In this document: positions 8,221 to 15,448 of the stretch, piece after piece
Position numbering within the stretch: the stretch's first letter is position 1
Layout of the letters: each line of letters begins with the position of its first letter
Assembly: GCA_900554205.1 (NCBI GenBank)
Contig: USGM01000032.1
Span: forward strand, 1-28,824
Length of the DNA: 28,824 bases
From: an uncultured Lachnospiraceae bacterium
GTDB taxonomy: Bacteria > Bacillota > Clostridia > Lachnospirales > Lachnospiraceae
Direction of reading: 5' to 3'
Program-made: the position numbers and the translations under genes
Notes under the pieces: model-generated
The model's database searches: none
What the model was told of the DNA's origin: nothing
The model's input: the letters and a program-made list of their open reading frames with translations, nothing else

Positions 8221-8264
8221 AAATGTTTTCTCCTTTTCTTTTTCTTAAGTCATTAATAGTATCC

Positions 8265-9602
8265 TTAGATCGTTCCAAACGCCGGGATCATAATCATTAC
8301 CATTACAATCGCCAGCATGGCAACCATTGGAATCAGAAGCTTTGTTCCCGATTCCTCTCCCAGCTTTCTCGCATGGCGCACACTTTCCTCGCAGCTCCTT
8401 TCAGCCTCCTCCCGAAGCCGCTCCAGCAGTGTTCTGTTTCCACGTTTCAGGTTCTGTCCGAGGAGAGCGCTCAGCTTTATATATTCTCTCAGCCCAATCC
8501 TCCTTCCAAACCGCTCATAAGCCGCTCCCTCCGCAATGCCGGACTGTAATTCCCTACAGGTATACAGCACTTCCCTGCCCATGACATCCCCATCCCTCTG
8601 CCGGTTAGTCTTCCTCTCATAATCACCTCCAATCCTCTGAAAAGCCCCCCGGATAGTCATACCTGCACCGATATACAATGCAAGCTTATGAACCAGCTCC
8701 GGGTACTGCCTTCTCATCTCCCGCTGCCGCTGCTCAACCTCCTTGTGCATATCTCTGTCAAAGGAAAAATAGAGCAGCAGACAGACGACCGGGGTAAATG
8801 CCCAGATCAGCAGGCAATATCTTTTCTCCTTCAGTCTCCAGACAAGTGGCCTGTCGTTCCATTCCCCCGGCAGAACCCATGTCTCCTCATCCCGGCTGTT
8901 CCTCTCAGAATTCAGCAGATACTCACTGATTTCACGATATTCCTGTTCCCCGGAGGAATAGCTCCTCGGGACAACTGTAATGGAAAAGCTCTCTGTCCTG
9001 CTGTACTGTTGACAGCTCAGCGTGACTCTCAGCGTCACTCTCTCGGGGGTCTCAACCTCACAGACACCGCCGTTGTGATCCACAATCTCCTCCCTGTCGC
9101 TCTCCCATTCCACCTCAAACGGATACCCCTCATATACATCTGCAAGCTCAAGCGCATCCGTCACATGCCCTGCATCACTGTTACCGTCCAGAATCAGCTT
9201 CGGTATATTCTCCAGAAAATCATCCGCGAACTCCTGCAGCTCTGCGTCAGTAAGGCTTTGCGCTGACACCGTCATCTGAAATTTTCGCTTTTCCTCTCCG
9301 TTGTCCGCCTCCAGAAGAAGCTGTTTCTCCCCTTCCGCATACTTGCCACGATAGATTACTCCCTCCTCCCCAAGCGGGGTACTCTGCAATTGCTGCAGCT
9401 TTGCAAACAGTCCCAGAATGAGCCCTGCTGCAAGAAGCATCAGGCACTTCGACAGTTTTTTCACATAATAGTCCGCCTTTATACATTCGACCCGCTCCCC
9501 CGGATGGAGCGCCGCAAGATCACTCTCCACAGTGCCTCCCCGGAACAGCGGCAGATTCCAGATACATGCCTTTTTATATAGAAACATCGCTATCCGCTTC
9601 AT
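8265..9602 (-). CDS. tadC: TadC-like type II secretion F-family platform protein with inserted domain
   Basis: A 445-aa inner-membrane protein. The C-terminal part is the F-family fold: TM near 262-283, cytoplasmic segment YPELVHKLALYIGAGMTIRGAFQRI, ...LSALLGQNLKRGNRTLLERL, and a final TM LLIPMVAMLAIVMVMIMIPAFG. Before it, an additional N-terminal TM (about 51-70) is followed by about 190 predicted extracytoplasmic residues rich in Glu/Asp, including a segment (DREEIVDHNGGVC...VTLRVTLSC) reminiscent of bacterial Ig-like strands. Standard TadC proteins are near 300 aa and lack this insert. The start is ATG at 9602 with GGGGGAG upstream. It forms the pilus assembly platform with TadB. Confidence 0.87.
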   Translation of the reverse strand: MKRIAMFLYKKACIWNLPLFRGGTVESDLAALHPGERVECIKADYYVKKLSKCLMLLAAGLILGLFAKLQQLQSTPLGEEGVIYRGKYAEGEKQLLLEADNGEEKRKFQMTVSAQSLTDAELQEFADDFLENIPKLILDGNSDAGHVTDALELADVYEGYPFEVEWESDREEIVDHNGGVCEVETPERVTLRVTLSCQQYSRTESFSITVVPRSYSSGEQEYREISEYLLNSERNSRDEETWVLPGEWNDRPLVWRLKEKRYCLLIWAFTPVVCLLLYFSFDRDMHKEVEQRQREMRRQYPELVHKLALYIGAGMTIRGAFQRIGGDYERKTNRQRDGDVMGREVLYTCRELQSGIAEGAAYERFGRRIGLREYIKLSALLGQNLKRGNRTLLERLREEAERSCEESVRHARKLGEESGTKLLIPMVAMLAIVMVMIMIPAFGTI

Positions 9603-9614
9603 AAAACTCCCCCG

Positions 9615-10418
9615 TTAAACAGCTGCATTCCGCAATTTTTCCAACAACAGATCTCCAATCAGATACGCCCCTATGTATGCCAGAAGGCATCCCGTCATGA
9701 CAAGCCTCCCCATAACTCTCTCATACAGCGGATCGAAGAAGCCCTGATTTGTCACCGCAATGTAGGTCATGATTGCAAAGGGCATTGCTTTCATGATTCC
9801 AAGCTCCATCTTTCGCCCGGCAAGCAGTGTGTCTACTTCCTGTCTGACCTCTGCTCTCTTGCCGATCAGCTCCGCGGTATTCCTAATAATGTCCGCCAGA
9901 TTTCCCCCGTTTCTCTTGGCAATGACAAATACCTCCGCAAACTGCAGGATCTCCTCGCAATGGCTTCTCTCCCCAAAGTCCGTCAGCATTTCCTCCAAAG
10001 AAATGTTAATGTGCAAGCCCCGGCGGATCGACCGCAGCTCGCCGCAGATCAGAGAATTGCCTCCATACATCTGTTCCATGTCTCCCGCACATTCCACAAA
10101 AGCATTTTCCACGGAATATCCCGCCGCAAGGAGAGTCGAGACCGCCAGAATGCATTCCCTGAACTGTGCACATAGCTCCTCTCTCTGCCTCGCGCCCTTC
10201 TGCCGGTATCTTTTCCGGTAGAAGACAATCCCTGCCGGAGTAAGCAGCGGCAGCGTCCACAGACTCCGGTAAAAGAAGCAGGAAAGAAATATCGTGACAG
10301 CCATCGCCAGAAGCATTTCTCCTACCCTCTCGCCGCGCCGCCAGCGATAACTACTGTAATCCCGCTGCCTTGAGCTTGTTTTCCCTGAGCAGATTTCCTT
10401 TTTTCGCAAGCCTTCCAA
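9615..10418 (-). CDS. tadB: TadB-like type II secretion F-family platform protein
   Basis: Membrane platform protein of the Flp pilus machine, about 267 aa. An N-terminal TM pair (MLLAMAVTIFLSCFFYRSLWTLPLL) is followed by the F-domain helices: FRECILAVSTLLAAGYSVENAF, then FAEVFVIAKRNGGNLADIIRNTAELI, and C-terminal TMs (MPFAIMTYIAV; VMTGCLLAYIGAYLIGDLLL). The start is uncertain. I prefer TTG at 10418, preceded by GAGGG eight bases upstream, because it keeps the DYSSYRW stretch that I expect in relatives. ATG at 10316 and TTG at 10460 are alternatives. With the preferred start it overlaps the 3' end of the ATPase gene by 68 nt. Confidence 0.85.
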   Translation of the reverse strand: MEGLRKKEICSGKTSSRQRDYSSYRWRRGERVGEMLLAMAVTIFLSCFFYRSLWTLPLLTPAGIVFYRKRYRQKGARQREELCAQFRECILAVSTLLAAGYSVENAFVECAGDMEQMYGGNSLICGELRSIRRGLHINISLEEMLTDFGERSHCEEILQFAEVFVIAKRNGGNLADIIRNTAELIGKRAEVRQEVDTLLAGRKMELGIMKAMPFAIMTYIAVTNQGFFDPLYERVMGRLVMTGCLLAYIGAYLIGDLLLEKLRNAAV

Positions 10419-11568
10419 TAATGCCACCCTCACTGTCCTCCCCCGCTTCCTCAAAAACAAACAATGGATTTAGCTTGATCTCGTTATTTTCACAGCCGAG
10501 AATTTCCGTTATCTCCAGCACGCGTCTGGAGCGATCCCGCAGCCTCCCGAGATGCACGATAATATCGATTCCCGACGCAATCTGCTGCCGGATTGCCGCC
10601 AACGGCAGTTCCATCCCCATCAGCACCATGTTTTCCAGTCTTGCCAGCATATCCTTACCGCTGTTCGCATGACCGGTTGACATACTTCCGTCGTGTCCTG
10701 TATTCAGACATTGCAGCATATCCACCGCCTCCGCACCGCGTACCTCCCCCACAATGATCCTGTTCGGTCTCATCCTCAAGGAGGAGCGTATCAGCTCACG
10801 GATGCCGATCTCCCTGCACCCCTCTACGTTGCCGTTTCGCGTCTCAAGCCGTACAAGATTCGGCAGCTCCTGCAGCTGCAGCTCTGCGCTGTCCTCTATC
10901 GTGATAACTCTCTCCTCCGACGGAATAAACTGGGACAAAGCATTCAGAAAGGTCGTCTTTCCGCTCCCCGTTCCGCCGCTGATAAAGATGTTATATCCCG
11001 CTCTGACCAGCTTTTTCAGAAACTCAGCCGCCTCCGACGAAATGGAATGATTCCGTATCAGCCAGTCCATCGTGATCGGTTTCTCCGGGAAGCGCCGGAT
11101 CGTCACAATCGGCCCATTCAGTGCGACCGGATTCATTACAATGTTGACTCTCGATCCATCCGGCAGCCTTGCATCAACAATCGGCGAAGCCTCATTCACG
11201 ACACGGTTACATCCCGCGACAATCTGCTGTATGACATCCTGCAGCTTTTCCAGAGAATCAAAGCCCATGTCCAGTTCCTGCAATCTGCCGTTTCTCTCAA
11301 CGAATATGTGCTCCGTGCCGTTGATCATAATTTCTGACACGCTGCTGTCCTCGACAAAGATCTGAAGAATATCAAGCCGCCTCAGCGAATCAAAAATCTC
11401 TTTTTTCAGGCGCATTCTCAGCTTTACGGGGTAAACCCGAAGCTCCTCCTGTTCCAGCAGGACTCCGTCGATCGCATCCTCAACCTCCGCGTCCGTCATT
11501 TCCCTCATATAGTCCATCTGCTCCTGTACCTTGGCACGCAGCTTCTTCTTTAATTCCACATACTCCAT
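10351..11568 (-). CDS. tadA: TadA/CpaF secretion ATPase
   Basis: Hexameric ATPase that powers Flp pilus assembly, 405 aa. The N-terminal domain contains ILQIFVEDSSVSEIMINGTEHIFVE, followed by ARLPDGSRVNIV. The motor domain has Walker A GGTGSGKTT (about 198-206), Asp box ITIEDSAEL, Walker B RIIVGEVRG (about 270-278) and His box TGHDGSMSTGHANS (290-303), all intact. The start chosen is ATG at 11568, after AAAGGGGGTGATCTATAGG. The GTG at 11580 would overlap its own ribosome site. The gene starts one base before the end of the upstream TadZ-like frame, and its 3' end overlaps tadB. Confidence 0.95.
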   Translation of the reverse strand: MEYVELKKKLRAKVQEQMDYMREMTDAEVEDAIDGVLLEQEELRVYPVKLRMRLKKEIFDSLRRLDILQIFVEDSSVSEIMINGTEHIFVERNGRLQELDMGFDSLEKLQDVIQQIVAGCNRVVNEASPIVDARLPDGSRVNIVMNPVALNGPIVTIRRFPEKPITMDWLIRNHSISSEAAEFLKKLVRAGYNIFISGGTGSGKTTFLNALSQFIPSEERVITIEDSAELQLQELPNLVRLETRNGNVEGCREIGIRELIRSSLRMRPNRIIVGEVRGAEAVDMLQCLNTGHDGSMSTGHANSGKDMLARLENMVLMGMELPLAAIRQQIASGIDIIVHLGRLRDRSRRVLEITEILGCENNEIKLNPLFVFEEAGEDSEGGIIGRLAKKGNLLRENKLKAAGLQ

Positions 11569-11569
11569 C

Positions 11570-12550
11570 CTATAGATCACCCCCTTTCAACAGGTCGTTC
11601 ACAAGCTCTGCGAGGTCTCCTCTGGTAAGCTGTTCCAGCTCCTCAGGTAGTCGCTGTATATGCGACAGGTTCAGGCGTTTCGTCTTATCAAGGACGTCCC
11701 CGTACTCACACAGGGACAGCAGCTGTTCATATTGCAGCAGCTTGCTCTTTGCGATCCGATCCTCTCTCGTCAGTGTAAAGATTCTCTTACACATCCTCAG
11801 AATATCGAACAACCCCTGCATACTCTCACTCAGATCGAGAATTACATACTCATATCCCCCAAGCTCCTCTATCTTCTGCAAGAGCTTCGTCCACTCTGCG
11901 GCGGTGATCGTCAGAAGATTCTGCCCCGATTTCATAGGCGGAATGTAGTCAAGATTCCCCACATGCCTGCATATCGTCTGCATTCTCAAAAGAAATTTAT
12001 CCTTGTCCGCATTGAGGAAATATAACAGATCCGCCAGATCCAGCGTCTGCATATCGGGAAGCAGTTCGGCAATCCCCGCATAATGCTCAAAATTCAGGTA
12101 AAGCACGGAATGCTCTCTGGCGAGAAGCTGGCTCATCGTCAGGGCAAAGGAGGTCTGCATACATCTGTGAACCGGTGAATAATTTCCCACAAAGACGGTG
12201 TCTGTCTTCCTGCGAAGCCTTGGCGGACACCTGCCCGCCACCTCGATATAAAGCTGCAATATCTCCCTCAGAACCTCATCCGCCTGCTGGTACTTATCCA
12301 CATAGCACACATTCTCCCATCTCACGACTCCGCTTTCATTCAGTACAATGATGCGCGGGGTCTGTATCGACTGCAGTTCTTCACTGTACGCCGCCTCCGA
12401 GACCACCAGCAGCCCCACCGCAGCCTTTTCCGTGCGCAGCAGATCATCCACACTGGTGTAAGTCCGTATCTTCCATGGCAATTCCTTATGCTTTTTCAGA
12501 AACTCCGTCATCAGCTGTGCATACTCCTCCTCCGGGTCGCACAGCACCAT
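11570..12550 (-). CDS. TadZ/CpaE-like pilus localisation protein with degenerate P-loop
   Basis: A 326-aa protein with a receiver-like first domain (MVLCDPEEEYAQLMTEFLKKH..., strands ending LLVVSE and IIVLNESG) and a ParA/MinD-like second domain. In the second domain the Walker A is replaced by VFVGNYSPVHRCMQTSF, without the GKT core, and the VLLIDLD strand reads VLYLNFE. The late strand YVILDLSESMQGLFDIL is recognisable as the family's Walker B-like region. The fold therefore seems kept while ATP binding may be lost. TadZ proteins set the cellular position of Tad pili. The start is ATG at 12550 with AAGGAG eight bases upstream, since a longer frame would overlap the peptidase gene. It is followed directly by the CpaF gene. 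Confidence 0.85.
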   Translation of the reverse strand: MVLCDPEEEYAQLMTEFLKKHKELPWKIRTYTSVDDLLRTEKAAVGLLVVSEAAYSEELQSIQTPRIIVLNESGVVRWENVCYVDKYQQADEVLREILQLYIEVAGRCPPRLRRKTDTVFVGNYSPVHRCMQTSFALTMSQLLAREHSVLYLNFEHYAGIAELLPDMQTLDLADLLYFLNADKDKFLLRMQTICRHVGNLDYIPPMKSGQNLLTITAAEWTKLLQKIEELGGYEYVILDLSESMQGLFDILRMCKRIFTLTREDRIAKSKLLQYEQLLSLCEYGDVLDKTKRLNLSHIQRLPEELEQLTRGDLAELVNDLLKGGDL

Positions 12551-12567
12551 AACCTCTTCTCCTTCTT

Positions 12568-13056
12568 TCAATAGACACCTCCGAGACAGAGCAGCGTACT
12601 GATCAGGACTGGGCCGGCAAGACATACCGTATTCCGCCCCGCCGTAGGGTAAGACTGCACTCCACCCCACATCACCGCCTGGACATATCCGGCGAAAACA
12701 CTCAGCCGCTCTCTGAAATTACGTTGCAGAACTAATTTAATGATTGAAAAAACTGCTGCGATAGACAGCGAAAAAAACAAGAATAAAAAGACCTTATTGA
12801 AGGGCAGATACCCTGCCACCACACCGAACAATTTTACGTCGCCGGCTCCCAGTGTTTTGATCTTAAAGAGCGGATACAGCAATACCGTCAGAACTGCCGC
12901 ATTCGCCATGTAGCCCAAGATTCCCTGTGCCCCCTCCTGCGAAAAACGCAGCACACATCCGTGAATCAGCAGAACCAGCACCAGCCAGTTCGGAATCCTC
13001 TTTCTGCAATAATCAAACCCACAGGCAGCTGTCAGCAAAAAGCATAACACCGCCAA
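12568..13056 (-). CDS. tadV: A24-type prepilin peptidase (TadV-like), first gene of the Tad operon
   Basis: A 162-aa membrane protease that would cleave the Flp prepilin leader. Catalytic aspartates are Asp15 in CGFDYCRKRIPNW and Asp73 in TLGAGDVKLF, the canonical GxGDVK motif. About five TM helices surround them and no methylase domain is present, as in TadV. The start is the TTG at 13056 (the adjacent TTG at 13059 is possible), with AAAAGGAG upstream. The longer frame to 13194 would begin upstream of the promoter -10 and cannot be translated from this transcript. The operon's TTGCCA-17-TATAAT promoter is about 100 bp upstream. Confidence 0.88.
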   Translation of the reverse strand: MAVLCFLLTAACGFDYCRKRIPNWLVLVLLIHGCVLRFSQEGAQGILGYMANAAVLTVLLYPLFKIKTLGAGDVKLFGVVAGYLPFNKVFLFLFFSLSIAAVFSIIKLVLQRNFRERLSVFAGYVQAVMWGGVQSYPTAGRNTVCLAGPVLISTLLCLGGVY

Positions 13057-13134
13057 CAAACCATCTCCTTTTCTCTTTCTTTCACCCGGATAGTGAGGCG
13101 ATCTCTGCCTCAAAGAAAATTGAATCTTTACCGA

Positions 13135-13152
13135 ACAGTTATCATGAACTGT
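13135..13152. promoter_or_regulatory. Inverted repeat at the Tad operon transcription start
   Basis: A palindrome ACAGTT-6 nt-AACTGT directly downstream of the -10 (13159-13164), so it covers the predicted +1 region. It may be an operator for a dimeric repressor, or the first hairpin of the leader RNA. A second small stem (TGAGGC/GCCTCA, 13094-13099 with 13107-13112) follows in the same leader. The rest of the 164-base gap 13060-13223 holds only the promoter and an A/T-rich stretch. Confidence 0.45.
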
Positions 13153-13158
13153 AAGAGG

Positions 13159-13187
13159 ATTATAGCCTATCCTTTTCGCTTTGGCAA
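13159..13187 (-). promoter_or_regulatory. SigmaA promoter of the Tad pilus operon
   Basis: Minus-strand TTGCCA (13182-13187), 17-nt spacer, TATAAT (13159-13164). The -10 is perfect and the -35 matches four of six. It lies between bofA and the first prepilin peptidase gene, and all eleven Tad genes downstream are spaced by less than 100 bp or overlap, so this promoter probably drives the whole cluster down to 3484. No clear terminator follows bofA, so read-through from bofA is possible. Confidence 0.88.
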
Positions 13188-13223
13188 GATACAAAATATA
13201 AATTTATCATTTTTGTGAATAAT

Positions 13224-13424
13224 CTACAACAAATGATAAAAACCTATGCCGTAAAGTGCCACAAGCCCAGGAAATCCAAGGATTCCGGATGTCAAAACAG
13301 TGATGGCATTAATGCCGATTCCGCAGGAATATCCCAGCCCGACGAGAATGGCATTGATAAAATAGATCGCAATTATCCCCAGAACACTCCGCATAAGAAG
13401 GTTCAGTACCCACTCCTTTTTCAT
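13224..13424 (-). CDS. bofA: BofA family protein (pro-sigmaK processing inhibitor type)
   Basis: A 66-aa membrane protein with two hydrophobic stretches, NLLMRSVLGIIAIYFINAIL and GINAITVLTSGILGFPGLVAL. The C-terminal GINxxTxxxxGxLGxPGxxxLY pattern is typical of BofA. In Bacillus, BofA holds the SpoIVFB protease inactive in the forespore outer membrane until the sigmaK checkpoint is passed. The protein here is shorter than B. subtilis BofA, as in many Clostridia. The start is ATG at 13424 with AGAGG upstream. It is divergent from a yaaL-like gene; in Bacillus yaaL and bofA are neighbours in the same direction, so the pairing is kept but one gene is inverted. It implies a spore-forming ancestry. 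Confidence 0.85.
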   Translation of the reverse strand: MKKEWVLNLLMRSVLGIIAIYFINAILVGLGYSCGIGINAITVLTSGILGFPGLVALYGIGFYHLL

Positions 13425-13447
13425 AATGTTTACCTCTTTTTTTGTAC

Positions 13448-13476
13448 ATCGTATGAGCGGTTTCAGAAAAATATTC
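13448..13476 (-). promoter_or_regulatory. Candidate sigmaE-type promoter for bofA
   Basis: Minus strand GAATATT (13470-13476), 14-nt spacer, CATACGAT (13448-13455), resembling the sporulation sigmaE pattern (ATATT-type -35 and CATACAAT-type -10, spacer 13-15). It would start transcription about 17 bases before the bofA ATG. No good sigmaA promoter is visible in the same interval. This is a pattern match by eye only. Confidence 0.4.
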
Positions 13477-13539
13477 TGGTATATTTTGCTTTTTCTATGT
13501 CTATACTTGTAACAACCAATGGGAAAGGAACTTTTATTT

Positions 13540-13836
13540 ATGAAAATGTATTTCAGTCAGAAGCTCGACACCTTACAGACCGCAGAAGAAGATTTCACCC
13601 CTGTGACATTGCAGGATTCCATAGAAAAAACCCGCCGGGCACTGGATATTGCCTACGCGGGTTTTGATAACGCTATTGATGCTGACATGATTGACAGCTA
13701 TATTTATGAAATTAATGCTCTGCAAAAGAGATACAAGCACCTCGTCGATCTCGCCGCACTGGAAGCTTCTCCGGCGGAAAAACCATTACGCGTATATTCC
13801 CCGATTCGCGCCCTGGTCAGCCATGTTTTCGGTTAA
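13540..13836 (+). CDS. YaaL/DUF2508 family protein
   Basis: A small acidic cytosolic protein of 98 aa and the only plus-strand gene in the window. The conserved part is ALDIAYAGFDNAIDADMIDSY followed by IYEINALQKRYKHLV, matching the DUF2508 (YaaL) pattern AyxxFdxaxdpxLIDxxIYExxAxxxRYxxL. Function is unknown; in Bacillus it sits between recR and bofA. The start chosen is ATG at 13540, because the GGGAAAGGAA ribosome site lies about nine bases upstream; ATG at 13519 lies before that site. Its last 51 bases overlap the 3' end of fliS on the other strand. No clear promoter could be picked in the 100-bp divergent region. Confidence 0.82.
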   Translation: MKMYFSQKLDTLQTAEEDFTPVTLQDSIEKTRRALDIAYAGFDNAIDADMIDSYIYEINALQKRYKHLVDLAALEASPAEKPLRVYSPIRALVSHVFG

Positions 13837-14262
13837 ACTGTTCCTGCCGTAGGTCAGTCCGGCATATACGGTCTGGGAATTATTCATGACCGCTCCGGCG
13901 CTGTTCCTGTCCGCGATCTGCTCATAAGCATCGTGCAGGGGAAGAATGACCTTCTCGATCTCAAGCAGCGCCTGCACTGTCTCCCCCGCCTCCGCAGCGG
14001 CAAGACGCCTGATGCAGAAGCCATAGAGACCGAGCAGTGCAGGTGCCGGCTGATATTTTAAGTTCAGGGAGTCCATCAGTTCGCCGATGCATCCGCGCGC
14101 CCTGCGGACAGCATCATGAAGCTCTGTCCTTTGTCCGCACTCCAACGCCGTCTTTGCATCCCTTACATAGCACAACGTCATTTCATACAAAATAACGATC
14201 ATCTGTGTCGGGTTTGCCTGTGTAATCCTCAGCGTAAAGCCCTGTTTCTGTTCTCTCGTCAT
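13786..14262 (-). CDS. fliS: Flagellar export chaperone FliS
   Basis: A 158-aa helical chaperone that binds the C-terminus of flagellin and stops it polymerising in the cytosol. FliS features: ITQANPTQMIVILYEMTLCYV near the N-terminus, then RARGCIGELMDSLNLKY, a long fourth helix, and the C-terminal VYAGLTYGRNSLTEN. The start is ATG at 14262 after GGAGGGATAGCTGCT. It follows the flagellin gene by 37 nt in the same operon, the usual order. Its 3' end runs 51 bp into the oppositely oriented yaaL-like gene, and no terminator hairpin was found after its stop. Confidence 0.9.
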   Translation of the reverse strand: MTREQKQGFTLRITQANPTQMIVILYEMTLCYVRDAKTALECGQRTELHDAVRRARGCIGELMDSLNLKYQPAPALLGLYGFCIRRLAAAEAGETVQALLEIEKVILPLHDAYEQIADRNSAGAVMNNSQTVYAGLTYGRNSLTENMADQGANRGIYA

Positions 14263-14299
14263 AGCAGCTATCCCTCCGCCAAAATTTCAGACTGACTCA

Positions 14300-15448
14300 T
14301 TACTGCAGCAGCTGCAATACCTGCGAAGGTCTCTGATTCGCCTGTGCAAGCATGGAAGTGCCCGCCTGCGTCAGTACCTGATAGGTAGAGTAATTTGTCA
14401 TTTCCTCTGCCATATCAATATCCATGATCCTGGAATAGGCAGCCGTCATGTTCTCGGAAGTGACATCCAGACTGTTGACCGTTGATTCCAGTCTGTTCTG
14501 ATAAGCTCCCAGCCTGCCGCGCACGTCGGAAACATACTTCACTGCCTTGTCAATATCCCCGATTCCCTTCAGGGCGCCCTCTTTCGTGCTCACATCAAGG
14601 TTCTCAATCCCCATGTTTCTAAGCGAAATTGCCGGAATTTCCACCGCGAGCACCTGTCCCTCGTTTGCGCCGACCTGCAAGCGCATTGCGCCGATTCCGG
14701 TGATGTCCACCGTCAGATTCTGTATTGTGACATCCGTCTGGTTTTCCAGCGATTTCTCTAAATCAATCTTAGACAGATCCAGCGTCATCTCAAAGCCGTT
14801 AGCACCCTTGATTGTCAGCAGATTATCCTTGGACACCTGCGCCGTTGCTCCTGCCGGAAATTCATTTCCAATATCCAGCTTGGTCACAATATAATTGCCG
14901 GTCTCCTCACCGTTTATCATTTCCTTTTCAATGGAGATCTCGTTGATCGTGTATTTCTTCGCAGGAACTTCCTTGGAATACTCGCTGACCTTGACATCGA
15001 GGTCTCCATAGACATAGCCCTTTAATTCAAACTCTCCGTTGAGGAGCTTCTGTCCGTTAAATTCCAGCGTCTCAGATATTCTTGTAACCTCTTCCTTCAG
15101 CTGGGATACCTCATCCTGCACCGTCTCTCTGTCACTTTCGGACATCGGGCCGTTAGCCGCCTTGATCGCCAGCTCATTCATACGCTGCAGCATTTCGCTG
15201 ATCTCTGTCATGGCACCGTCCGCCGTCTCAATCACGGAAATACCGTCGTTCGCGTTGTCGTTCGCCTTGGAAAGTCCCTCGATCTGCGCATTCATACGCT
15301 TTGCCATTGCCAGTCCCGCCGGATTGTCCTTTGCATGATTGATCTTCAGACCCGAGGAAAGTCTCTCCAGCGACTGGGCTAAAAGATTGTCATTGTTTGC
15401 CAATGCATTGTTGGAAAGCATGGCGGATACATTGTAATTAATTCTCAT
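14300..15448 (-). CDS. Flagellin
   Basis: Filament protein of 382 aa. The D0/D1 N-terminal half is canonical: MRINYNVSAMLSNNAL, LERLSSGLKINHAKDNPAGLAMAKR, and LQRMNELAIKAANG at 87-100, the stretch corresponding to the TLR5-binding segment of other flagellins. A variable central region (about 145-290) is rich in Asp, Glu, Lys and Thr. The C-terminal D1/D0 part has AYQNRLESTVNSLDVTSENM...YSTYQVLTQAGTSMLAQANQ and ends QVLQLLQ. The start ATG at 15448 lies inside the last codons of the upstream DUF6240 gene (11-nt overlap), with AAGGAG nine bases upstream, so translation is coupled. FliS follows. Confidence 0.96.
   Translation of the reverse strand: MRINYNVSAMLSNNALANNDNLLAQSLERLSSGLKINHAKDNPAGLAMAKRMNAQIEGLSKANDNANDGISVIETADGAMTEISEMLQRMNELAIKAANGPMSESDRETVQDEVSQLKEEVTRISETLEFNGQKLLNGEFELKGYVYGDLDVKVSEYSKEVPAKKYTINEISIEKEMINGEETGNYIVTKLDIGNEFPAGATAQVSKDNLLTIKGANGFEMTLDLSKIDLEKSLENQTDVTIQNLTVDITGIGAMRLQVGANEGQVLAVEIPAISLRNMGIENLDVSTKEGALKGIGDIDKAVKYVSDVRGRLGAYQNRLESTVNSLDVTSENMTAAYSRIMDIDMAEEMTNYSTYQVLTQAGTSMLAQANQRPSQVLQLLQ

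Noticed and set aside
3484..13056. Type II secretion or competence system rather than a Tad pilus
   Set aside because: The Flp1 pilin, CpaF-type ATPase, TadE-like proteins and DUF5702 together define a Tad/Flp locus; ComG-type pilins and a GspE-type ATPase are absent.
13060..13134. c-di-GMP riboswitch in the Tad leader
   Set aside because: The leader has two small stems but lacks the conserved GGxCAAACC and GAAA-type features of known c-di-GMP riboswitches.
13479..13539. SigmaA promoter for the yaaL-like gene
   Set aside because: TATACT occurs at 13502-13507 but no -35 lies 16-18 bases upstream and there is no TGn extension, so I did not call it.
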